Assembly (NCBI GenBank): GCA_963995505.1
Contig: OZ023186.1
Span: forward strand, 17,925,570-17,989,569
Length of the DNA stretch: 64,000 nt
Direction of reading: 5' to 3'
Origin: Hypericum androsaemum
Taxonomy: Eukaryota; Streptophyta; Magnoliopsida; Malpighiales; Hypericaceae
The number at the start of each line of letters is the position of its first letter. Position 1 is the first letter of the stretch. Both the position numbers and the translations under genes were made by a program. Below, in pieces: positions 46,964 through 55,791 of the stretch. The notes under the pieces are model-generated. The model was not told where the DNA came from. It worked only from the letters and a program-made list of their open reading frames with translations, and made no database searches.

Positions 46964-48759
46964 TGATCGGTTCGCTTGGCGCCATTGGCTCGGGAGCAGC
47001 TCAACCGATCAATGCGTACTGTGTCGGACTACTTATAAACAACTACTTTCGCACCGATGAAGCTGTTGCGAAGCACACAAGTTGTCTGCAATTTTCTTAG
47101 GCATTGGAGCTCTGACCTTCCTAAGCAGCACCCTCCAACACTACAGCTTCGCGGTAATGGGCGAAAAGCTGACGAAAAGGGTGAGGGAGAAGCTGCTAGG
47201 AGAGCTGATGACGTTCAAGATCGGGTGGTTCGATGAGGAAGACAACACTAGTGCAGCTGTTTGTGCAAAGTTAGCATCCGAAGCGAGCATTGTCCGGTCC
47301 TTGGTTGGCGATCGGATGTCACTGCTTGTCCAAGCAGCATTCGGAACCCTGCTTGCTTATGCAGTAGGACTATATCTCTCATGGAAGCTAACACTTGTGA
47401 TGATTGCAGTGCAGCCACTAGTTGTTGGCAGCTATTACATGAGGAATGTACTGATGAAGACGCTCGCGGGGAAGGCGCAACGAGAAGGGAGCCAGTTGGC
47501 TAGTGAAGCTGTGATCAACCACAGAACAATGACAGCATTCTCTTCGCAGAGAAGAATGCAGGGCCTCTTCAAAGCCACATTGAAAGACCCGAAGGACGAA
47601 AGCGTTAAACAGGCGTGGTACTCGGGTTTAGGCCTGTTTTGCTCTCAGTTCTTTGCAACATGCTTCCCTGCATTTGCTTATTGGTATGGTGGGAGGCTCC
47701 TGGTGCATCAGGAGATCACGGCCGAGCGACTTTTCCAATCGTTTTTGATACTGCTTTTCACAGCTTATGTCATTGCAGAGGCCGCGAGCATGATGAACGA
47801 CATATCGAAAGGATCGAGCGCAATCAGATCCATGTTTGCAATCCTAGACAGGAAGAGTGAGATTGATCCAGACAGTACAGGGAACTTCAGCAACAAGAAA
47901 GAGATACGAGGCCGAGTAGAGCTCAAAGATGTTCACTTCTCGTATCCGACTAGACCAAACCAGATGATCCTCAAGGGCCTGAACCTTAGGATTGATGCAG
48001 TAGTCAGTCAGGAACCAACATTGTTTGCTGGAACAATCCGTGATAACATCACATACGGCAAAGACAACGCCAAAGAATCTGAGATACGTGTAATGCCCCG
48101 TGATCCGACATACTGTCTCCACAGACCAACACAAATCTTTTCTAACGTGCTTTGTCCTCACTCGCACGCATCCCGAAAAACTTCCCGGGAGGTCACCCAT
48201 CTTGATCCTACTCCCGGCCAAACACGTTTAACTTGGAGTTCTCTCAGGATGTGTGCCGAAAAAAAAGGTGCACCTTGTTGATATGAATAGTCAAATCAAA
48301 TCACTTGAGGCTTTTTCATTACAGATCATTAACGGGGTATCACAATACGAAACAACTCTGGCCAATGCGCACGAGTTCATCAGCGGGATGAAAGACGGGT
48401 ATGACACGTACTGTGGAGAAAGGGGAGTGCAGCTATTCGGAGGGCAGAAGCAGAGGGTCGCCCTGGCACGCGCGATCCTCAAGAACCCGTCGATCCTCCT
48501 GCTCGACGAGGCCACTAGCGCACTCGACAGCATGTCCGAGCGGCTCGTCCATGAGGCACTCGAGAAGATGATGGTGGGCAGGACCTGCACTGTCATTGCT
48601 CACAGGCTGTCCACGATACAGAAATCGGACAGCATTGCAGTGATCAAGAGCGGGAAGGTTGCGGAGCAAGGATTACATAACGAGCTCATCTCACTTGGCC
48701 GTGGAGGCGCGTACCATTCACTCGTAAAGCAACAGGACAGCAACTCTCCTTACCGTTGA
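46964..48759 (+). pseudogene. ABCB 3'-half pseudogene (TMD2-NBD2), duplicated copy
   Basis: Lacks the promoter and everything before ABCB residue about 682. A 7-bp deletion at about 47070 (AAGCGTGAAGCACAC to AAGCACAC) shifts the frame. A 9-bp in-frame deletion lies near 47478. About 160 bp are missing at 48000, removing the second Walker A; the protein jumps from LRIDA to VVSQEPTLF. An LTR with target duplication interrupts NBD2 at 48089. The end still reads SGGQKQR-like (FGGQKQR, signature Ser lost), [11 protein letters not shown] and SNSPYR. No ATP-binding competence can remain. Confidence 0.93.
48089..48344 (-). mobile_element. Solo LTR of a Cassandra-type TRIM with 5S rRNA-like promoter
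   Basis: 256 bp, starting TGTGATACCCCG and ending CGGGGCATTACA on the minus strand, with a perfect 5-bp duplication ATACG (48084-48088, 48345-48349). On the minus strand it contains GAGAACTCCAAGTTAAACGTG and GGATCAAGATGGGTGACC followed by TCCCGGGAAGT. These match the internal control region (A box and C box) of plant 5S rRNA genes. Cassandra elements are known for carrying 5S sequence in their LTRs. The empty site is visible in the parental ABCB at about 41053 (GAGATACGAAAGG). Confidence 0.9.
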
Positions 48760-49329
48760 ACTCATACTGCTACATATGTGTTTTTGTATTTACGAAGCTA
48801 TTCAGCCAAAGTTTGCAAGAATTTGACACCACTTCATGTTCATTTAAAGGTGGTTGTGCGAACGCAACAGAACACGAGAATAGATGTTAGAATCTCTATA
48901 TCGAATTCAAAATTTTAAAATAATGAATATGTGAATTTTCAAAGATGTTGTGCGACAGGTCACGAGATCAAACAATTTTTATATAAGTTTTCATATCATA
49001 TCCAAAACCTTAAGAAAATAAACAAGTAGATTTTTCATGGGTTCAACAATTTTTAACTTCCAATGTGAAATTTTCCAATACTTGAATCACGTAACTTTAC
49101 GACAATTAAAAAGTAAATTTACGAAAAATTACATAAAAATTGAAAAAAAACAATAATTTTTTTTGCTAATTCAAAGAATAGTGTATTAATGAGAATTTTC
49201 CTATTTATAGAATTAATTGCATTCAATTTTGAATTAATCACCTGATTACCAGTCACATGGTAGCAGAGGTAGAAGACAAGAAAATGAACATGGTAGCAGA
49301 TAAATTGATTCTAATTAATATGAGCACCA
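48760..49329. other. Intergenic between ABCB pseudogene and NHL copy 2
   Basis: Decayed counterpart of 41473-42204, AT-rich, no gene. Confidence 0.5.
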
Positions 49330-49956
49330 TTAAAGCACAAGCACTAGAACAAGAAGACTAGCTAGGAAAGTCCCAAATTGCCCTCCAACAATAACCTTAA
49401 TTCCGCTAGAACTGAGCTTGATACCCTTCCGGTTGACTTTAGTACCTTGGCCGTTGACCGGTAGATCAGCTCCAACCTTGATCCTCTCCCTCTTAGTTCT
49501 CCATAACACAATCTTGTACCTTACCGAGGTAGCCAAATCCACCCAGAAAACAGCCGACTGGTTGATCGAAACCGCCCGAAAGACCGATGTCCGGTCGATC
49601 CCCTCGGCTTGAACCAGCCCGCCTTTGGTGGCCTTCTTGTCGTGACCTTGATGGAAACTATGGATGGTGTAGTTCCCTATGGTATGGTTCTTAACCGGGC
49701 TATCGAAAAACGTGACGCTCACATTGTCGTAGTACACTCCAATGTCTTTGTTGGTGTTGATCAGCTTAAGTTCGAAGGCAAGCGTGGAGTTTAAGGTAGA
49801 GTTTAGGGTTTGGTTTAGCGAAGGGACGTAGAATTTTTCGATAACGAATTTCGGGTTCGATGTCCTGAGGCTAAGCCATAGGAAGAGTGAGGTTAGACCT
49901 AATGTGAAGATGAAGCTACAACACTTGCAGCAACAACCTACATTGGATTCCGACAT
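49330..49956 (-). CDS. NDR1/HIN1-like protein (LEA_2 family), copy 2
   Basis: 208 residues, single exon, start MSESNVG. It is nearly collinear with copy 1: the Cys-rich start is shortened by one residue (CCCKCCSF), followed by the same membrane helix, NTNKDIGVYYDNVSVTFF motif and hydrophobic tail (FGTFLASLLVLVLVL). No stop or frameshift has appeared although the neighbouring ABCB copy is heavily broken, which suggests it may be under constraint. Its upstream region was duplicated too, so it could be expressed. Orientation and spacing to the ABCB 3' end match copy 1. Confidence 0.87.
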   Translation of the reverse strand: MSESNVGCCCKCCSFIFTLGLTSLFLWLSLRTSNPKFVIEKFYVPSLNQTLNSTLNSTLAFELKLINTNKDIGVYYDNVSVTFFDSPVKNHTIGNYTIHSFHQGHDKKATKGGLVQAEGIDRTSVFRAVSINQSAVFWVDLATSVRYKIVLWRTKRERIKVGADLPVNGQGTKVNRKGIKLSSSGIKVIVGGQFGTFLASLLVLVLVL

Positions 49957-51131
49957 GGGATTTTGGGTGAATTCTTTTGGGACAAAAGTAAAAAAAAGGA
50001 GATATAATTAAATTTAGGTTGGTGGGTTCTTGTGGTGAGTATTAAAAGTGTAAATGTGTGGACTTGACTACATTATTGGAGTTGGGAATATAACATATTT
50101 TTATTTAGGAAGTTGCCAAGGAAAACTGGTGCAAAGGCAAAGGCCTTTCTTGATTGGGGAAACTACTTGGATGGTCACCAAACTTTGGGCCCAAATAGGC
50201 ATAATTCATCATTATTTATTTCTTTTTGAAAAAAAGCGTCATACAAAATTAATTTGTGAGTTCAATTTTCTACTTAATTATTTATCATTTGAGTCTTGTC
50301 TTAAGCACAATAATTGTATCGTGTACGGATGAAATTGACAAAAATACTAGACGTAGTGATGGATGGGGATATAACTTTGGCTTGAAGAATTAAGAAAAAC
50401 AAAGCGATCAGGTCCATTTTGACCCAAAGTTGGATGACCACCTCAGCAGGTATCCCTCTTTTGCTTTGTACATTCTTTCTTACTTTTGAAACTCATATTG
50501 TTCGGTTAATCTGACCGATTAAATCAACAATTTTGAAATCGTTGTTGACAGATTGATTCGAGAATTTTTCTCCTCTGAAGTTTCGTTTAATATCGTACGA
50601 TTTGACATATTCAATTGCGTTCATCGTAGTATAGAGTTTATTATATCACTTAATTATAAGTTACTGAAATGATGGATATCAAATTATAGGATATTAACGT
50701 GAAAGTACGCCAAGCTACAAAACAGATGAGCTTCATTTTTATATTTCGTTCTAATATTTATTGGATGTTTGTTACTCTAATCAATGAAGTGAGTCTTAAT
50801 TTGGTGAGAGAATAAACGAAGTTAGCGTGAGAAGATTAACTTAAGCTGAAGTTTTCTTTTTTTGAAGATTGAAGCGGAAGTTCAAGGAAATGGTTTCTTC
50901 AAAGGGACGAAACTTCGAGGAAATGGTCTCACCCAAAAAAACTGGTTCTTCTGAACTGACTTCAGGGCTTGTCTTGGTCAAGACAAGTGGACGACCGAAG
51001 TTATTGTTGTACTTGCCAAGAAGAAGTCAATTGTCATCAGTTTCTCTCCTGATATTTTTTTTCCCGATACTATCTCATAATCAAATATTTATTAGATTGA
51101 CTAAGTTTTAAATGCTCTGAGTTCTTAATAG
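49957..51131. other. NHL copy 2 upstream region and flank
   Basis: 49957-50410 matches the copy 1 upstream region. 50800-51060 matches 45280-45480. No gene recognised; a short frame at 50869-51111 is also present, with breaks, in unit A. Confidence 0.5.
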
Positions 51132-51572
51132 TTCGGCCCGAGGAAATCTTTGCATGCCTCCGTTACCTTTTAGGAGGCCTATGCCCCATAAAAACTGTCT
51201 ACCTGAGACTGTCCTTTGGCCCGTAGGTCCTGACACAAAGTTAGAATTCGAGCTCTTCCAGAGTTGTATCTCACTGATGGCTCGAACCCCCGGAAGGGGG
51301 CCTTCTTCGCCTTCCACCTAAGCTGCGCAGGAAAGGCCCAAAGCCAATCCCAGAGAACAGTAAAGCTTCATAGGGTCTTTCTGTCCAGGTGCAGGTAGTG
51401 TGCATCCTCATAGACATGTCTATTTCATCGAGCCTCTCTCTGAGACAGTGCCCAGATCGTTACGTCTTTCGTGCAGGTTGGAACTTACCCGACAAATAAT
51501 TTTGCTAACTTAGGACCGTTATAGTTACGGCCGCTATTAACCGAGGCTTCGGTTGCCGGCTTCCCTTGTCAT
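51132..51572 (-). pseudogene. rrn23: Nuclear copy of chloroplast 23S rRNA gene fragment (NUPT)
   Basis: On the minus strand the 441 bp read as large-subunit rRNA domains IV-V: CCGTAACTATAACGGTCC, GTAACGATCTGGGCACTGTC, GAAATAGACATGTCT, ACCTGCACCTGGACAGAAAG, ACCCTATGAAGCTTTACTG and CAGTGAGATACAACTCTGG. The segment GGCGAAGAAGGCCCCCTTCC is the plastid version rather than bacterial or mitochondrial, by my recollection. Most differences from the expected sequence are C-to-T or G-to-A (for example GGTAGCGAAATTCC reads GTTAGCAAAATTAT), as expected after cytosine methylation in the nucleus. Only a fragment is present, so it is not a functional rRNA gene. It is absent from unit A. Confidence 0.92.
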
Positions 51573-51822
51573 ATTTATCAGCTGTCTTTAACGATGTCGC
51601 TAAAAGAGCTGACTTGGAACATCGTCCCATTGAAGATTCCCATTCCCTCGTTGCCGTTCTCAATGCCAGTATAGATATCCTTAAAGTTGTCTTGAAAGAT
51701 CCCCTTAAAGCTGCCATTGAAGATCCCGGTCCAGATTTCGTAAATGGCATTAAAGATGTCGTTAAACATGTTTTTAAAGACGCTGTTAAAGCTATCCTTG
51801 GAGATCTCAGTGACAAGGAGAC
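51573..51822 (+). other. Unidentified sequence with reading frame split by solo LTR
   Basis: An open frame covers this stretch, rich in D-x-V-K and helical repeats (KDPLKAA, IKDVVKHVF, KDAVKAIL). It is interrupted at 51822 by the solo LTR; the base after the LTR duplication (52969 onwards) keeps the frame open for about 13 more codons to a stop. It arrived with, or next to, the chloroplast fragment and is absent from unit A. I do not recognise the protein, and it could be non-coding. Confidence 0.3.
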
Positions 51823-52963
51823 TGTTGGGTATGGAGCCTGAGTGCGAGCGGAGCATTCAATTGGTCGAGTGAAGGCCTTGATGAATGGCTCGAGTAAAGA
51901 GCACGAGGTGATGAGTGGCTCGAGTGAAGAGCACGAGGAGTCGAGCTGCTCGAGTGAAGAGCCTCGGGGATAGTTCGGGAGATAATCGATTGGATTCAGG
52001 GCCCGGGAATGCTCAGGAGATCAATCGGGTCGAGAAACGGAGGTCGAAAAGTGAGATGAAGAAGCGATGGCAAATGGGTGCTGAAGACCCAGCGGCCGCC
52101 ACCTTTGGAAATGGTCTTGAACCCGACGCACGCTGGGTCCCCGTCGGCCACCAAAAAAATGCACAAATTGTGCATGTTAGATAAAAATGCCCCTCCCCGT
52201 GCACCAAAAGTTCCCTAGGTTTTATGGCTCTATAAATACCCCTGTTAGCCTCCTAGAAAGAGTGTAGAACTCCTAGAGAAAGGGTCTCCTAACCCTTCAA
52301 GTGAAGGAGAGTTATCCATGGCAAAGAGAGAAGGGGGAAGAAGAGGTGGTGCTCTCTAAGTGAAGGAGAGTGGCCATGTGCCCACTCCTCCAAGTGAAGG
52401 AGGAGAAGAAGAAGAAGAAATGTGCCCCAAAAGTACCCAACCTAAGTGAAGGGTTGACTCCAAGTGAAAGAGAAGATGGAAGATCTAAGTGAAGGGTTGC
52501 CTCCAAGTGAAGGAGGAGAAGAAGAAGACCCAAGTGAAGGGTTGCCTCCGAGTGAAGGAGGTGGTGCTCTCCGAGTGAAGGAGAGTTGTCCGAAGAGTGA
52601 GTAGAATCAGAGTGAAGGGTTTTGTCAAAAGTGAGAGCTCCCAAGAGTGTGGGTAGCATATGGTGAGAAGAGGAGGAGAGAGTGAGCCGAGTGAAGGCAT
52701 CCATTGTTATGAGAGTGAGTGAAGCTCGAGCGTGATATAATGGAATCTAGTGAGTGAAGCTCGAGCGTGATATAATGGAATCTATCCTGGCTTAGAAGCC
52801 CCCGGATGTAGATCGTTGTGGATCGAACCGGGTAACCAAATTTTTTGTGTCCCTCCTTGTACTTTCTTTGTGTGTTGTGCTTCTTGTGGCGTTGTGGTTT
52901 GCTTGTGTGTGTTTCCATTGCATTGCTTGGCCCCCGTAAGTAGAACGGGTTATTTCTCCAACA
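51823..52963 (+). mobile_element. Solo LTR, 1141 bp
   Basis: It begins TGTTGGGTATGG and ends TTTCTCCAACA (TG...CA with short inverted ends), with a perfect 5-bp target duplication GAGAC (51818-51822, 52964-52968). A TATA box (TATAAATA, 52231-52238) precedes a transcribed-looking region, which fixes the + orientation. No internal domain remains, so it arose by LTR-LTR recombination. It differs from the Copia array LTRs and its family is not identified. Its middle (about 52296-52640) is a degenerate repeat. Confidence 0.9.
52296..52640 (+). repeat. Degenerate AAGTGAAGG-type repeat inside the solo LTR
   Basis: The phrase (C)AAGTGAAGG(A/G)(G)AG recurs about a dozen times at irregular 15-45-bp spacing, interspersed with GAAGAAGAAG and GTGGTGCTCTC. 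A second short direct repeat, GAGTGAAGCTCGAGCGTGAT, occurs at about 52713 and 52751. Confidence 0.7.
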
Positions 52964-52968
52964 GAGAC

Positions 52969-54767
52969 AGAATTAGAGGAACCTAAAAATCTCCCGAGAT
53001 ATCTTTAAAACTCGCAATGAAGATCCCTGTCTTTAAAACTCTTTAGCTAGGCTTGCTACATTTTTTACCCTCCAATCTATGGAGATTATAGTTTTCCGTT
53101 CTGAATTTTATACGAGGCCAGTTCAAAGTTGCGAAATTATCATTTATTGTTGCAAAATTTTCTCTCTAGTAGCGAAACATTGTTAATTTTTCATATTTAA
53201 AATTAGCATGCTCATGACATAACCGTGCAACGGTTACACCCAAAAAGTACATAATACTTCAAATTATCCAATGTTCTAACAAATTACAACACAAAGTATT
53301 CCAAAATGGCAAGACAAATTATTTTAGTATTCAAAATCTGATATTTAAATCAGAAAAAATTCGCATATCAAATTATTTGTTCACCCCTATCGGTTAGCTC
53401 CATGCCTGACCTTTTGTGAGGGGTTGTTGATAAAAAAGTGCATAATGTCCATGGGATATATTCGATCATCAACTTACTAAATCGATCATAGACTAATTCC
53501 ACTTTTTTTTTAAATATTGCACGCACTCTTTAAATCTGAGCTACATGGGGTTGTTAGTTGTTACACACTTTTTTAACAGGCTCCTCTATTTCAATTATTT
53601 TTTAATTACTAAAGAAATAAATAAAATAGTAGAATAACCATTCCACTTGTTGTTATCCTTATCATTATTGCAACCCACTAGATACTCTTAATATTGATAA
53701 AAAGACAACTTTGTCAACTTGGAAAGAAGTGGGTTAGTTTTCGTTTCCATTAATGAATAAACCATCTACTCAATCGAGGCTTAAATTAAAACCAACTGGC
53801 TTGACTTTAACATGGAAAATTGATTACAATTAAATTTGGACAAGTTTCTTGAGCTTTTTATTTTTTTTCCTGCCGTACTAATCAATGCGCTGGTTGCCTC
53901 CGAGACGTATAAAATAATTCTTCCAACGGTAGCTTACCAGAACTTTACCAAAATTATATATTAGTCATGATGCGTTCGTTATCTCTACATGTTCTGTTGG
54001 AGGCCGTATGAGGAGGAACAAAGCAGACCAAATTTCAAGAAATTTTTCTTCCTGCGGTACTCTTTCTTTCTCACAAATTTGAAGATTTTGACAAAAGCAG
54101 TGGTCGCAACTTCATAAGAATCCGAGAAGGGTACTGTACTAAGTAGGATGTAACTGGCCATTTCGTTTATATATAGAGGCGATTTGCTCCTCCCATTCCA
54201 AAAAAAAAGAGGAACAAGGCATCGTTGGATCAATTCATTTAAAAAAATTTATATGCAACTTAAAATTCTAAGATAACAAATTTAGTAAATTTTTTATGCT
54301 TATAAATAATGTCATTGCACTTGTAATTAATTAGCGATATAGCAATTCTAGTGGTATCAAATCTTCCTCCCTAAATGTTTTTTAGTATTCTTTCTTAATT
54401 GGCTCATAGTGTAGCCAATTATTAGCTGCCGTTCTATGGTTTAGTAATTGTAATATTGTTTACAACTCTTTTAAACATCTAGCGGAAACTCATCATTGCT
54501 AAGGGACTGCAGTCATAACCAACTCTTTCCTTATTAATTGACCGGTTTTGAACTGCGATGAAGAAGGGAAATGCAAAGAACGCAAGGATAAATTGTATAA
54601 ATTTATCAGAGTCGGACACTTGGACAGATTGATATTTTGTATGTATTATAAATCTAAATTCTTTTATTACTTGGACCAATTTATTAAGGTAATACAAAAA
54701 TAATTGCTGATCTCTCTTTTCCGATAACGTAGTTTAGACCGTCGATGTCCCACTAGCACTAAAATTC
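52969..54767. other. Flank of unit B and intergenic DNA
   Basis: 53080-53860 corresponds to the end of unit A. 53870-54767 is single-copy AT-rich sequence without a recognisable gene. Confidence 0.5.
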
Positions 54768-54776
54768 ATTTTTTTT

Positions 54777-55623
54777 GGGAAAAGTTCACTTTAGTACCAT
54801 ATGGTATCGTCCAAAATCACTTTAGTACCCTGTGGTAAAAAACCGATCAATCGAGTCATACTTATTCCAATTAATATCAAAAAGGTTCTCGGGCAGCTGC
54901 CCGAACCTACCCGAACCCTGCCCGAACTACGTGGCCAGCCACGTCACCAAATTTTGATGACGTGGCGCCACGTGGACATCCATCTCCTTCCCTCCTCCTC
55001 CTCTCCGCGTCCTCCTCCTCCTCCTCCCCCCTTCCGCCTCCTCCTCCCCCCTTCCGCCTCCTCCTCCTCCTCCTCCTCCTCCGCGTCCTCCTCCTCCTCC
55101 TCCCTTCCGCGTCCTCCTCCTCCTCCTCCGCGTCCTCCTCCTCCTCCTCCTCCTCCGCATCCTCCTCCTCCTCCTCTCCACTTCCTCCTCCTCCTGCTCC
55201 TGCTCCTCCTCCGCGTCCTCCTCCTCCTCTGCGTCCTCCTCCTCCTCCTCTCCGCGTCCTCCTCCTCCTCCTCCTCCTCCGCCTCCTCCTCCTCCTCCTC
55301 CTCCTCCGCGTCCTCCTCCTCCTCTGCGTCCTCCTCCTCCTCCTCCTCCTCCGCGTCCTCCTCCTCCTCCTCTCCGCGTCCTCCTCCTCCTCCTCCTCCT
55401 CCCCGCGTCCTCCTCCTCCTCCTCTCCACGTGGCACCACGTCATCAAAATTTGGTGACGTGGCTGGCCACGTAGTTCGGGTAGGTTCGGGCAGGTCCGGG
55501 TAGCTGCCCGAGGACCTTTTTGATATTAGTTAGAATAAGTATGACTCGATTGATCTATTTTTTACCACAGGGTACTAAAGTGATTTTGGACGACACTACA
55601 GGGTACTAAAGTGGACTTTTCTC
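54777..55623. mobile_element. MULE-3, MULE-2 family, with trinucleotide core
   Basis: Inverted repeats of about 200 bp (54777-54980 and 55427-55623) are closely related to those of MULE-2 (GGGAAAAGTTCACTTTAGTA, AATCACTTTAGTACCCTGTGG, GGGCAGCTGCCCGAAC, TGGCGCCACGTGG). T-rich 9-bp flanks (ATTTTTTTT and TTTTTTTTT) fit a target duplication with one mismatch. The whole space between the repeats is a CCT-rich tract; no gene fragment is left. Confidence 0.85.
54982..55426 (+). repeat. (CCT)n/(AGG)n polypyrimidine-polypurine tract, about 445 bp
   Basis: Runs of CCTCCTCCT are broken every 20-40 bp by CCGCGT, TCTGCGT or CCGCAT, so the array looks like a higher-order repeat of (CCT)n plus CCGCGT. All six frames stay open over long distances, giving low-complexity Arg/Glu/Gly or Pro/Ser/Leu frames that are not genes. 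One strand is almost pure purine, prone to triplex formation. Confidence 0.92.
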
Positions 55624-55791
55624 TTTTTTTTTTTGTTAAAAGCACTAAACTTCATTAAAATATCAAAAGGAAAGCAACATCCAACGACCGATGTTTGTTT
55701 ATATATCAGAAATTTTTGTTTGTTTAAAGTACATTTGTTTGTTTATATATTAGAAATTTTAATTGCAAAGTAGATTCCAAATTAATTTTTA

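Larger units (their letters stand above)
46964..53868. repeat. Tandem segmental duplication, unit B
   Basis: Direct repeat of unit A starting at TGATCGGTTCGCTTGGCG (46964) and fading after GACAAGTTTCTTGAGCTTTTT (about 53860). Unit B has gained a Cassandra-type LTR (48089-48344) and a 1.95-kb block (51132 to about 53080) with chloroplast rDNA and a solo LTR. The base differences spread along the unit show it is not very recent. Confidence 0.88.

Noticed and set aside
48089..48344. A genuine 5S rRNA gene
   Set aside because: Only the promoter-like part is similar, and TG...CA ends with 5-bp duplication show it is an LTR.
46964..48759. Functional half-size ABC transporter
   Set aside because: Missing promoter, frameshift, lost second Walker A, altered signature and an LTR insertion.
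51132..51572. Functional rRNA gene
   Set aside because: Only a fragment of 23S with many substitutions, inside nuclear repeats.
54801..55474. Four overlapping frames of 167-218 residues rich in Ser/Pro/Leu or Arg/Glu/Gly
   Set aside because: All come from the CCT/AGG tract inside MULE-3, open in every frame; no start context or domain.
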